DNA of 64,000 bases, from the NCBI GenBank assembly GCA_030849065.1, contig JASAON010001620.1, forward strand, positions 1-64,000, in the 5' to 3' direction. The position numbers were made by a program, and so were the translations under genes. Positions 28,576-37,809 of the stretch are shown here, one piece after another (within the stretch, counting starts at the first letter, position 1; each line of letters starts with the position of its first letter). The DNA comes from Jaenimonas drosophilae. Its lineage: Eukaryota > Euglenozoa > Kinetoplastea > Trypanosomatida > Trypanosomatidae. A model generated the notes under the pieces. It ran no database searches. It was not told the origin of the DNA and worked only from the letters and a program-made list of their open reading frames with translations.

Positions 28576-30834
28576 TTACTGAGGAGAGGCAGATGCCTCC
28601 TCAGCCTCCTCATTGGCATCTGCCTCTTCGTCTTCCTCCTTGGCATCTATCTCTTCCTCTTCATCGTCCTCCGTCAACTCCTCATCCACAGCCTCGCCAT
28701 CTTCGAAGTCTACGTCCACGCCATCGCTGACACCATCCGCTTCCTCTGACAGTAGTCGAACAACTTCGCTCGCCGCCTCCTGTGCGGCAACACTACTGAG
28801 GTTTTGACCGGCCATAACTGCCTGAACATCTTCAATCGTGATGCCGCGCTGCTCCAACGCTGTACTATTTAGAATTGGGTGCTCTTCCCACAGACGGGAA
28901 TTTTCGTACTTCTTATCGGTCTCCTTGGCTCGTGAGCGCTGAGCGCGCTGGGGTGTTTCAACCACCTCATTCGACGTACCCCCAGAGGTGTAGCTAGACT
29001 CCTCATCATCCTCATCCTCCTCACCTTCTTCTACCGCTTCGTCAGATTCACTACTGTCCCCGTCATCTTCCGCGCGTGGAACGAAGCAGGCAGGCTCGTA
29101 GTCATCCTCCTTCAGCTCGAAGAAGCTGTCGAAGTTTCGCAGCATTTCTGTTGGGGTAGCGCGCTTCTCCGGATCGTACTCCAACATTGGCAGCAAGAAA
29201 TCGGCAATCTCCTTTGCCTTGGTCCGTGTAAACTTGTGCTTGTGATGGAGTACATCCTCCAATCCCCAGAAGTTCAGCTCCTTGATGTTGCGCAGCTCAC
29301 CACGGGAGTTGTAGTAGTTGCTACGGAATTTGCCATTGCCGAGCCGCATGCTGGCTGGTAACTCACCGAGAAGCTCCGTCATCAAGGCAAGATGATCCTC
29401 ATCTCGCGTGTAGTCCTTCCCCTTCTTTGGGTCAAAGAGGAACTCACCTGTGATGAGTTCAAACACCATACACGCACACGACCATATATCAATGGAGGTA
29501 GAGTAGGGGTCACCAACAATGACCTCTGGGCAGCGGTACTGGCGGGTTTGCACCTCATCTGTGAAGTGCTTATCCGTCCAGCAGCTATTGCCAAAATCAG
29601 CGACGATGACGTGGTGGAACCGTTCAACCTCCCATCCAGGATCCGTTGCGGTATCTGACACATCGTCGTCTGCAGCATCTCCAGAGAGCGTGGTCGGAAG
29701 GGCATCTGCAGGTTTCTCACCCTCTGACTTCTCTGCATTCTTGTCCTTTGCAAGCTTCTTGTAGTACCTTCGGCGTTGGGACTTGGTCATCGTCTTTGGA
29801 TCACGTTCCATAAGTTGCGGTCGCTGGTGTAGTGGAGGGGGGTGATAGCGTCGCATGAGAGAAATGATGGAGTGTTTTGGGGTTGAGAGCAGAACATTCT
29901 CGGGCTTCAAATCGGTGTGAATGATGTTGATACGCGCAATGTGTTCTAGTCCAATAAGCACCTGCCGCGTGATACACTTTACAATAGGCAATGGAATTCC
30001 ACGATACTCGTAGCGCTCCATTAGAGCTAAGAGGTTCTCGCCGTAGACGTCGAAGACCATACACACGTGTGTTCCGTTGGGTCCGGCGTGTTCAAAATGG
30101 TCATTCATGCGCGCACAGCAGCGAACCTTGTGAGGATCCGCACGCATAATGTCGGCGAAGATTTTGATCTCGTCATAGGCCGCCTCACTGTAGTGATTCG
30201 CCGACTTTTGAATTTTCATGGCCTGATAGCGTTCCTCCTTGTAGTCCCACACCAACCACACCGTCGAGAAGAAGCCCCAGCCAAGCTTTCGTACAATTCG
30301 ATATCGGTCATTGTATATCTCCCCAACCACTACAGGGTGATAGCCACCTTTGCGATACTCGTTGGGTCGCTCATTGGCGGTGTCATCAAAGTCCTCATCG
30401 GTCTCTTCGTCATCTTCGTCATCTTCGTCCTCTTCCTCCTCATCATCTTCGTCGTCTTCCTCATCACTCTCCTGGGAATGACCATTGCCACAGGGTTGAT
30501 TTGGATCAACATGCAATAGCTTGCTTCTACGAGCTCTATCAATGGCTTGTTGCTTCGTCATGCCTGATTTCAGCTCAATGCCCTCTCGCTGGGCCATTTG
30601 CATCATGCGAAGCTCAGCCTTGGTAGGCTTTCTTGGAACCGCTGTTGCGTGGTGCTCTTCTGCATGATCCTTCATGATCTCCTCCGCTATTGCGGCAGCA
30701 GTGTCCCGGTCGACCCGGCTAACTCCGCTCACCGGATCTGCGTACTTCACCTTTTTTCGGCGGTTATCATTATTCTTCGGGCCCTTCTTGGCGCTGGGCT
30801 TGGCCTGTTTTCCGTGTTTTCTAGATTTGCCCAT
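28576..30834 (-). CDS. SRPK: SR protein kinase (SRPK)
   Basis: A 752-residue kinase. Residues 1-110 are basic, then an Asp/Glu run covers about 122-150. The kinase domain is split, as in all SRPKs: lobe 1 with YRIVRKLGWGFFSTVWLVWD (178-197) and Lys207, HTDLKPENVLL (306-316), then a spacer of roughly 90 residues, then VIVADFGNSCW (DFG 413-415) and TRQYRCPEVIVGDPYS. HTD in place of HRD and the YRCPEV segment are typical of the family. The C-terminal 150 residues are very acidic. SRPKs phosphorylate RS-domain splicing factors; here that would serve trans-splicing. The start is the second ATG, MGKSRKHG. Confidence 0.93.
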   Translation of the reverse strand: MGKSRKHGKQAKPSAKKGPKNNDNRRKKVKYADPVSGVSRVDRDTAAAIAEEIMKDHAEEHHATAVPRKPTKAELRMMQMAQREGIELKSGMTKQQAIDRARRSKLLHVDPNQPCGNGHSQESDEEDDEDDEEEEDEDDEDDEETDEDFDDTANERPNEYRKGGYHPVVVGEIYNDRYRIVRKLGWGFFSTVWLVWDYKEERYQAMKIQKSANHYSEAAYDEIKIFADIMRADPHKVRCCARMNDHFEHAGPNGTHVCMVFDVYGENLLALMERYEYRGIPLPIVKCITRQVLIGLEHIARINIIHTDLKPENVLLSTPKHSIISLMRRYHPPPLHQRPQLMERDPKTMTKSQRRRYYKKLAKDKNAEKSEGEKPADALPTTLSGDAADDDVSDTATDPGWEVERFHHVIVADFGNSCWTDKHFTDEVQTRQYRCPEVIVGDPYSTSIDIWSCACMVFELITGEFLFDPKKGKDYTRDEDHLALMTELLGELPASMRLGNGKFRSNYYNSRGELRNIKELNFWGLEDVLHHKHKFTRTKAKEIADFLLPMLEYDPEKRATPTEMLRNFDSFFELKEDDYEPACFVPRAEDDGDSSESDEAVEEGEEDEDDEESSYTSGGTSNEVVETPQRAQRSRAKETDKKYENSRLWEEHPILNSTALEQRGITIEDVQAVMAGQNLSSVAAQEAASEVVRLLSEEADGVSDGVDVDFEDGEAVDEELTEDDEEEEIDAKEEDEEADANEEAEEASASPQ

Positions 30835-31780
30835 GACGATAGAGTGATGGAAAACCAAGGGCCACTACCTCTGTGGTGAATCCAAGCAAATGAATGGAAT
30901 GGAAGGCCGCAAGACATGCAAAAGAATAGAGCAGCAGGTGTCAGTAAGGAATGTTGAGTTGGCATATATCGTTGGTGTGCGTGTCCACCACCTATCTATC
31001 ACTGAGCCTCATCACAAGTAGCATTTTTTACTATAGAGCAGACAGCTCCCTGCCGCCCACCACCTCCACCTCTGCGAAAGCCAGCTGGGGGCAACAGACT
31101 GGGAATGAGCAGCGCTTTCAGTCGTGCGTCTGTGTGCCTAAATCGGGCTATATTGTTCGTCGTCAAGACCGAACACTGAACAAAGAAGTAAGTCTGGAGC
31201 ATCTGAACACTCACCTTCTTTTCGAGGGCCGAAATGGCGGTGATGGGACGAGGTGCAGTCAATAAACGGTAAAATAAAGAAGGAATCAGTGGATTGAACA
31301 GTGATTCCTCAGAGAAGGCTCAACAAGTACGCCCAACTCTAAGCTCAGGCTGATGATCAAACAATGAAGAAAAACATAGTGAAGCGATAGAGCCGACCAA
31401 ACACGAAGGAGATATTTTTTGTGGGTTTTCGGATTCTGAGTCGCTTGTGGAAGCCACGAGCAGCATCTACCGTCACCTATTTTTTTTTTCGCCCGTCTCC
31501 GTTGTGCTCCCCACAGTAACGAAAAACATGGCACTCACAGCATACATGGACTCCGCCCGCTTTTTTCTTCAATGAATGCGGTGTCTGGAGCTGGGCAAAA
31601 ATGCGAAGAAAAAAGTGAACAAAACAGTAAACAAATGAAAATAACATAGCTTTGAAGGAAATAACACCAATCCACTCCATCTCTACTTCTTCTTCGGTGC
31701 CGTGCAGGACTAGCAGTCGCGCTGGTTTCATCATCAAGCAGTAAGCTGCTTAATCATGGAAGAGAAAAGTGGTGAAGAGG
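30835..31780. other. Intergenic region, no gene seen
   Basis: About 950 bases between the SRPK start and the stop of the CCCH protein gene. It should contain the SRPK 5' UTR and the CCCH gene 3' UTR. Frames on both strands (for example plus 30951-31265 and minus 31477-31737) lack family features. A poly-A/T run lies at 31481-31489. Confidence 0.5.
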
Positions 31781-32560
31781 TTAATTTGTGTTCAAGGCCC
31801 TCAGGATCTCTTCAATGCGCCTGTCACTTTCCTCTTCATTGGACATGGACAAGTTGCCGCTGGCGAAGCTTTCGTCACCAGCCGTCGCATTGATGGCGTT
31901 GGAGTGGATAAGCGGATCGACATGGGTAGTTCGTATTTCATCCATGATCGGGCAGTTGCTTACCGAGCCGCCCAACTTCTCCAGCAGGGCTGACCGTACC
32001 GCAATGTCACTCATGAGAGATGCGACCTGCAACTGTTTTTGTTCTAACTCTCTCTTCGTCTCTTCGTGCAACTCTTGCTCCGCCCGCAGCATTGCCTCCA
32101 ACGTACGATTTGCTTCAACATGAACGTTACACAAGTCTCGCATGCGCTGTACCTCCACTCCAAGCAGCTCAAGAAGGTGCTCAATGGGATAACTTCCAGA
32201 GTGACTGAGACTCTGAGCCGTTATGACAGGGGAGTTGTTTCCTGATGGAGCGTACTGTGGCTGAAAGTGAGGGGTGTTGTGAGGAATGGCTGGTCGAAGC
32301 TCTTCTACCCCGTGGGCAAAGGTGCATCCGCGAAAGCTGCAGCTTCCCGTCTGCTCCCAGTTACGACAAATAATAGTTTTGTACTTGGCAGGATCTGTCC
32401 CTGTGCGCTTTCCGTTGCCATTAGACGGAGGCGGGGCATGGTCCTCGGCGAGAGAGAAAGGAGGCATGCGGGAAGACTGCGGGAGTAATGGAGGAGATAC
32501 ATATGGCTGGGCTGCTGGACTGAGTTGCGGGGATGTTCCAGCCTTGACGGAGAAGGTCAT
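31781..32560 (-). CDS. CCCH zinc finger protein
   Basis: A 259-residue protein with one zinc finger of the form C-x8-C-x4-C-x3-H (ICRNWEQTGSCSFRGCTFAHG, beginning near residue 64). The N-terminus is Pro/Ser-rich. Residues 125-195 form a predicted coiled coil (MRDLCNVHVEANRTLEAMLR, ELHEETKRELEQKQLQ), followed by an acidic C-terminus. Single-finger CCCH proteins in trypanosomatids bind mRNA 3' UTRs and control stability or translation during differentiation. The ATG at 32558-32560 is used; a GTG two codons upstream is not a likely start. It shares the unit with MKT1, a partner of several such proteins, but no HNPY-type motif is seen. Confidence 0.82.
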   Translation of the reverse strand: MTFSVKAGTSPQLSPAAQPYVSPPLLPQSSRMPPFSLAEDHAPPPSNGNGKRTGTDPAKYKTIICRNWEQTGSCSFRGCTFAHGVEELRPAIPHNTPHFQPQYAPSGNNSPVITAQSLSHSGSYPIEHLLELLGVEVQRMRDLCNVHVEANRTLEAMLRAEQELHEETKRELEQKQLQVASLMSDIAVRSALLEKLGGSVSNCPIMDEIRTTHVDPLIHSNAINATAGDESFASGNLSMSNEEESDRRIEEILRALNTN

Positions 32561-32940
32561 TTCCACAATAAACTAAGTGGAAAAGGTTTGGTGTATGTGA
32601 AGTAGAAAATACTGTCTGCTGCTATTCTAGCAACGCCTGGGATCGTACTAAGAAGTACGAGTTCTTCTCTTCCCTTGGTTGCCGTTACTCGAGATGATCT
32701 TGGGAAGATTGTGCCCAAACTACGTTACTCGCTTCCTCTTGTTTTGGGATCAGCAGCGCGACAAAACTAATGGCATAGCACCAAGATTACAAAGTGAGTA
32801 GGAGAGGAGAAAGAGAGTGTGCGCGAGCCAACAATCACTGGAACATGGATGAGCCCATTTCAGTCGTGATCAGACACGACACTAAATATAATCTATACGT
32901 AGGTGCCGGGGCAACAGAGCTCAAACCTCCAGGAGGGGGC
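32561..32940. other. Intergenic region, no gene seen
   Basis: A 380-base spacer between Mago and the CCCH gene. A C/T-rich stretch on the minus strand (complement of about 32800-32818) is the likely processing signal for the CCCH mRNA. No gene. Confidence 0.5.
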
Positions 32941-33417
32941 CTAAACCGCCTTGATCTTAAAGTGTAGGGACACTAGGGCAAACACCAGGGACTTCAGGTC
33001 GCGTACGAAGAAATAGAACTGCGTCATTCCTTTGGGATCAGGGGACATCTCAGCCTCCGAGATGGACGTGATATCGTTGGTGACAAGGGAAATGTGTGTG
33101 TTGCCTAAGTGAATTTGGAGCTCCTGGCGTCCATTACGGTCGGGTTGAGGCCACATGGTATCGTCACAGCTGCATACAGTTGCGGATACAATGAGCTTCT
33201 TCACCTCATCTAGCACTGCCTGTGACACACGTGACTGCTTCTTGATGATGTTCTCATTGCGGTATTGGCTGTTGTTGGCGTAGCGCAGCGTTCCATCATC
33301 TTTCATTTCAAATTCCAAAAATTCATTTCCGTACCGACCCGTATGTCCAGCGTAGTAACGGATATAGTAAAGGTGCGAGTCCATTGACTCTTCCTGGATA
33401 TCCTCTACCTGCTCCAT
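32941..33417 (-). CDS. MAGO: Mago nashi homologue (exon junction complex)
   Basis: A 158-residue protein, close in length to human MAGOH (146). Family signatures run throughout: [79 protein letters not shown] and the terminal LHFKIKAV. Mago pairs with Y14 in the exon junction complex. Trypanosomatids have almost no cis-introns, so its role there is probably elsewhere in mRNP assembly. The start MEQVED at 33415-33417 follows a C/T tract and an ATACCAG acceptor; the 23 residues upstream are untranslated. Confidence 0.95.
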   Translation of the reverse strand: MEQVEDIQEESMDSHLYYIRYYAGHTGRYGNEFLEFEMKDDGTLRYANNSQYRNENIIKKQSRVSQAVLDEVKKLIVSATVCSCDDTMWPQPDRNGRQELQIHLGNTHISLVTNDITSISEAEMSPDPKGMTQFYFFVRDLKSLVFALVSLHFKIKAV

Positions 33418-34530
33418 TGCAAAGGTATGGCTGGTATTGATTCTTGTTGGTGGTACAGATAAAAGAGAAGAGAAACACACATGCATTGAGATTCAGAGTG
33501 AATGTGGGTGAGTACAGGCATCAGGACACTTGGCATGGAAGACATGAACTTTGTTGGCAGTCGCATCATTTTCGCACCAAGAGTACGATAGACTCTCTTC
33601 CGCATCCAGAGAAAAAAAGAAGAAAAAGAAGAAAAACATACATAAAACAGAGCAATCCCTGCCGTACCAATCAGAGGAAATTCACGCCTCTTTTGCTCAT
33701 CCTCTCTAAGCTCAGCCTCTCTATCACCTGCTAAATCCTGCACAACGCGCAAGCAGTTCCTCTTGGCTGTGGTATTTGCCACTCTCAAGAAGCAAGTGAA
33801 AAAAATATACCACACGCTGCTAAGCCACTGAGTATACGTCCCATTCATCCAATGATGGTGTTATATTACGTACGGGATGCGAACGTTCGAGCGTGAGATG
33901 CACAGCCAGGGAGAAGAAGGAAAAGCGACAAGAAAGAAAAGCTCTATTTAACTTGTACCCATCGCATGAAGTCCTCTCAGCCACGGCGGCAGCGCTTGGA
34001 AGAAAAAAAACGGAGGAATGTGCGCTCAATCAAGCAAGATTTCACCACAGACAAAACAGTGAGGGGGGAGGGAAGGCTTACACCCCGCTTCTCCGCCGCA
34101 GCGACAGGGAATGCCGCAGCGAAAAAAAAAATGCGCGTGAAGGGCAAAATTCATGGTTCTCTCAATCTCCGTGTATTGGTTTTTTTGTTGTGTGCTGAGC
34201 GCCGGAGAAAAACAGAGCGACGCCAACAACAACAAAAAAACAGGCGACTAGATGCCGCGCTGCCGTGAAGTGGTAGGAAAGAAGAAGGGCAGTACCAACA
34301 GAAGAGAAAACGCGTGGTTGCCGTGTGCCGCATACGGTCAATATGGACAAGGAGTTTGGAGGGTGGAAAGAAGGGCGTAGAAGGATCACTGAGACAGAAC
34401 AGAGTTACGCCAATTGTTCTCTGATGGGAAGGAGTGGATGACAGGTAAGCGGGAAGCATGTATGAAAATCATCAAAATGTGGCGCTAACAAAAAGAAAAT
34501 TTTGGTTCTCACGCCCATTCTTCAGCCCGC
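33418..34530. other. Long intergenic region, no supported gene
   Basis: About 1.1 kb between Mago and the P450 gene. It has several pyrimidine tracts on the minus strand (for example complement of 33610-33640 and 33895-33945). A 147-codon minus frame at 33405-33848 runs through the Mago splice acceptor and into the Mago coding sequence, so it is unlikely to be expressed. This is probably the P450 3' UTR plus the Mago 5' UTR. Confidence 0.5.
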
Positions 34531-36054
34531 TTAAGCCGCCATCTTCTGTGGTTTGTTGTCGCGGTAACGCCAGGTAAGAAGGCAATCGTGTGGGTACAAC
34601 GTGGGCAGGTACAGCACCTTGTCTGAGTTGGGAGTGCGCGTGCGCTTCCACTCCACGTGGTGGGCAATCAGGGCCAAGTACACGGTGAGATGGTTGATGG
34701 CGTAGTTATAGCCGACGCAACGGTGAGGTCCGACGCCGAAGGGGATGAACTGCTTCGAGAAGGTGCGATCCTCCTGACGCTCAGGGCCCATACGGTCAGG
34801 GTCGTAGTGCTCTGGCTTCGTGAAGCCTTCGCGGCAGCAGGCCACAAGAGACGGAATCACAAGGCTTCCCTTGGGCACCGTCACCTTGTCATCCAGTTGG
34901 AAGTCGCTGTGAGCCTTCATGGGCACCATGGGCGCCGGTGGGTGGATGCGGAGCTGTTCCATCACGCATTGACGGGTGAAGGTCATTTCCTGGACGAGGT
35001 CGAAGGTGAGCGGTTCATCATTGGGGCGGAGGCGCGCCTGTTCCTTGCGAACGCGCTCAAGAATCTCGGGGCGGTCCGCCATCGTTGCGGTGATCATCGT
35101 CAAGCTAGCGGTCGATGCGTCCTGGGAAGCAAAGAGGAAGTCCAGCATCGTGTCAGCCATGGCGTGGTCGGAGGCGTAGTCTGGGGCCTCCGCACCTTCC
35201 TCCTCGGCTTCCTTGATCTTTTCCAAGATGGTCGCAGTCCAGAAGTCAAGCAAACAGTGAGGCTCCGCATCTGGCTTCGTCATGCGCACCTTGCTGCGTC
35301 GCACGGCAGCCTGCAGCTCGTTCATGGCTACCTTACGGGACTGCACGGCGTGGTACAGGGCAGTACCAGGAAAGTAGAGTGGGGCAGAAAGAAACCCGTG
35401 GGTGATGATGTTGTAGTTGCGGGTGAACTCCTCACGGTTGTGGAGATGCTCTCCAAGGAAGACGGTCTGGGAGGTCTCGCAGTTCATCTCGCGGATGTGC
35501 ATGCGCATCTCTTCCGGGGTGCCGTCCCATGGGTAGTCCTTGATCCAATTGGCAAGATGCTCGTGAATGAGGCGCTCCTGAATGGGCAAGTACAGGGAGA
35601 GTGCCTTGGTGGCAAACAGGTTCATGAAGGAGGAGCGAAGAGCCTTGTGGCCGGGGCCGCTTTGGAAGGCAATGTTGTTGTCACCCAGAATAACCTTGCC
35701 GTTGGGGTGGAGCTGAAGCGTGAGGGTGTCCTCGCTGTTCGTGTTGAAGATCTTGTGGCAGAGATCCGCGCGGGTGACGAAGACAACAAACTGCGTCAAC
35801 AACGCCTGCCAGCTGTAACCAGATGGGGCAAACTGGCGCTGCTTCTCCCAGAAACCGTAGGGATCCTTGATCATCTCCACGACGCCACCAATGACCGGTG
35901 TGACGAGGAGCGGACCTGGCATCTTGAACTTGTGCGCACGTGCAAAGTTCATGGCCGTAATTACGTAGGCTGAGATGCAAGCCAAGCCAAGAAAGATCAA
36001 AACCTCCAGGAAGTATGGGAGGTCGACTCCCAGCAGGGTACTGAACGCAGCCAT
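34531..36054 (-). CDS. ERG5: Cytochrome P450, sterol C-22 desaturase type (CYP61/CYP710)
   Basis: A 507-residue P450 with an N-terminal membrane anchor (about 12-33). The I-helix reads FLFASQDAST (306-315), the hallmark of sterol C-22 desaturases; CYP51 has a different motif. The K-helix ExxR is EQLR at 366-369. The heme-binding loop FGVGPHRCVG has Cys446 as ligand. Further CYP61/CYP710-like wording includes CCREGFTKPEHYDPDRMGPE and YLPTLYPHD. The enzyme introduces the delta-22 double bond in ergosterol-type sterols on the ER membrane. A C/T tract and GCGCTAG (AG at 36139-36140) lie about 85 bases before the ATG. It lies near METK, the source of the methyl donor for C-24 methylation, perhaps by chance. 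Confidence 0.85.
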   Translation of the reverse strand: MAAFSTLLGVDLPYFLEVLIFLGLACISAYVITAMNFARAHKFKMPGPLLVTPVIGGVVEMIKDPYGFWEKQRQFAPSGYSWQALLTQFVVFVTRADLCHKIFNTNSEDTLTLQLHPNGKVILGDNNIAFQSGPGHKALRSSFMNLFATKALSLYLPIQERLIHEHLANWIKDYPWDGTPEEMRMHIREMNCETSQTVFLGEHLHNREEFTRNYNIITHGFLSAPLYFPGTALYHAVQSRKVAMNELQAAVRRSKVRMTKPDAEPHCLLDFWTATILEKIKEAEEEGAEAPDYASDHAMADTMLDFLFASQDASTASLTMITATMADRPEILERVRKEQARLRPNDEPLTFDLVQEMTFTRQCVMEQLRIHPPAPMVPMKAHSDFQLDDKVTVPKGSLVIPSLVACCREGFTKPEHYDPDRMGPERQEDRTFSKQFIPFGVGPHRCVGYNYAINHLTVYLALIAHHVEWKRTRTPNSDKVLYLPTLYPHDCLLTWRYRDNKPQKMAA

Positions 36055-36138
36055 AGTTTGAGAGTTAGTGAAAACAACCACACGGGTGAAATTGCAGATT
36101 GGTCACGTATGTGAGAGTTATGAGGCCAAGGAATTAAA

Positions 36139-36173
36139 CTAGCGCCAGATGGAGAGAAGAAGAGAAAGAAGAC
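36139..36173 (-). promoter_or_regulatory. Predicted trans-splice acceptor for the P450 gene
   Basis: On the minus strand a long C/T tract (CTTTCTTTCTCTTCTTCTC) leads to GGCGCTAG, AG at 36139-36140, upstream of the P450 ATG. Confidence 0.7.
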
Positions 36174-36253
36174 TTTGTGTGTGCGCAGAACAAGCATCTT
36201 CATATTGATCAAGAATGCGACAAGGAAACAACAAGTTACACTATTTCTTGATG

Positions 36254-37540
36254 TTATGGCTTCTGTGAAGGAAGTTGGGCGAGCATATCCGCTGCCCACC
36301 CTCCATCTGGACGGCGGCTCTCCCGAACGAACAGACGTCGCACCGACTTCGCTTCTTCCATCAATCCCAATTGGTGCAGTGATTGATGGACACGTCGCCA
36401 GCTGGCTCGTGCAAGAGGCTGAAGACCCCCACATGGGTTCACTCGCCTCCCACGTACCTCGATCCAATTGAGCCCATCACGACTGAGAACAACCCGCGTA
36501 TCCACGGCTGCCACGCGAAGCCCGAACAACTCACAAAAGCAATGAAAAGCTCTACGCACATTGTCCATGGATGGTGGAGAATGAACGCATGCCTGAATTG
36601 CTGGATGAGAAGCGCTTGCACCACCTTCCACTGCAGGAAACATGAAGAGAAAAAAGTCGGGAAGGATGTCGGTACCAACATCTGCTGTGTCGGAAGTCGG
36701 GTTGAGTTGCTTGAAGGAAGTCTCCAGCAAGCGCCACAGGTGCTGGCACTGCTCGTCGAAGAAGGAAGAAACGAAGATCTTCGTTCCTCCGAGGGGAGCA
36801 CCGAGCTGCTGCGTTGCCTGAATAGGCAATGGCGCTGCGCCGGATAAGAAGGACGCAAAGTAGTCATCAGCCATGGTCATCGCTGCCCGCCTTCCCTTGG
36901 CGGTTAGCCGCCGCCGCAGACGGAGTCGGCGCTTCCGTCTCAACTCCTGCAGTCGTTTCATGCTGCCAAGCTTTGAGCGATCCCCAAGGAGATGCTCTTC
37001 TAGACGCCAATGCAGAAGCTCTCTCGCTGCACGGCGGTTCAGCCACAGTGAAGGAAATCGACTAAACTTCACAACCAACCCAGATGGTTGATGCTGAATA
37101 ATGGCTGTTTGCATGCGCCTGTTGGTCGCCTGACCTCCCGGACCGCGGCCCAACGTACTCTCCTCTCTGAGGTCATCTTCCTTGAAGAAGTAGCGACGTT
37201 CGAACAAGGGGCTAAGGTACTTGGGAAGTAGACTGTTGGGGCGTCGGTGTGCCTTGCGACGTGCCCGCTCCTGATAAATGGTTCGAACGACATCCAGCCG
37301 ATCACGCGGTAGAAGTCCTTCCAAGAAGGTTTGTGCCGCAGCCTTATCCTTTTTACGAAGCTTATCAATCAGCTCCTTGACGTGGGTTGATCTACCACGA
37401 GTGTTGTCGGCAGCGTACCTACGTCGGCTTAGGCGCTTGTGCGGTGCAGCAGATGACCCTGACCACGCCTGAGTCGTGTGGACAGCCGAAATGAGGGTGG
37501 ACACCCAAGGGCTACATGGAAGCCAGCGAAACCGTCGCAT
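36254..37540 (-). CDS. Mitochondrial GGQ release-factor-like protein (MTRFR/C12orf65 type)
   Basis: A 428-residue protein with a basic, hydrophobic mitochondrial-type N-terminus. Residues about 118-185 hold a peptidyl-tRNA hydrolase domain: REESTLGRGPGGQATNRR with GGQ at 135-137, then HQPSGLVVKFSRFPSLWLNR and a basic helix with RRKRRLRLRRRLTAKGRR. There is no codon-recognition domain, as in C12orf65/MTRFR and ICT1, which rescue stalled mitoribosomes. It is far longer than human MTRFR (166 residues): an extra C-terminal half (about 220-428) has no family I can name and is probably lineage-specific. The kinetoplast ribosome makes such additions common. Confidence 0.85.
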   Translation of the reverse strand: MRRFRWLPCSPWVSTLISAVHTTQAWSGSSAAPHKRLSRRRYAADNTRGRSTHVKELIDKLRKKDKAAAQTFLEGLLPRDRLDVVRTIYQERARRKAHRRPNSLLPKYLSPLFERRYFFKEDDLREESTLGRGPGGQATNRRMQTAIIQHQPSGLVVKFSRFPSLWLNRRAARELLHWRLEEHLLGDRSKLGSMKRLQELRRKRRLRLRRRLTAKGRRAAMTMADDYFASFLSGAAPLPIQATQQLGAPLGGTKIFVSSFFDEQCQHLWRLLETSFKQLNPTSDTADVGTDILPDFFLFMFPAVEGGASASHPAIQACVHSPPSMDNVRRAFHCFCELFGLRVAAVDTRVVLSRDGLNWIEVRGRRVNPCGGLQPLARASWRRVHQSLHQLGLMEEAKSVRRLFVRESRRPDGGWAADMLAQLPSQKP

Positions 37541-37809
37541 GAAAAGGAAGCGCAGTGAAGGTCATAGGCTTTCTTTCTTATCCCTTGATTCAGTCTCTAC
37601 ACCTTCATGGCCCACGCTCCAAACAACAGATACAATTGATGAAAGAAGGAACAAAGTGGATGAAGAAGATTCAATGTCAGTCATCCGCGAGCAAGCATCG
37701 TGTGAAATGTACTAACCGCCACAGTGAATTTATCTCCGTCACACTCACACTTTCGCCGATACTACGGCGAGCTGTGAAAACGTAAAGCTGTACGCCCAAT
37801 GCACAGCGC

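Noticed and set aside
30951..31265. 104-codon plus frame in the SRPK-CCCH spacer
   Set aside because: Opposite to the direction of the unit, with no domain and no acceptor.
33405..33848. 147-codon minus frame upstream of Mago
   Set aside because: It runs through the Mago pyrimidine tract and splice acceptor and overlaps the Mago start, so no processed mRNA could carry the whole frame. Its hydrophobic parts are translated C/T tracts.
34657..35973. 438-codon open frame on the plus strand
   Set aside because: It is exactly antisense to the P450 gene and arises from codon bias. The translation is a repetitive Gly/His/Val/Leu pattern with no family features.
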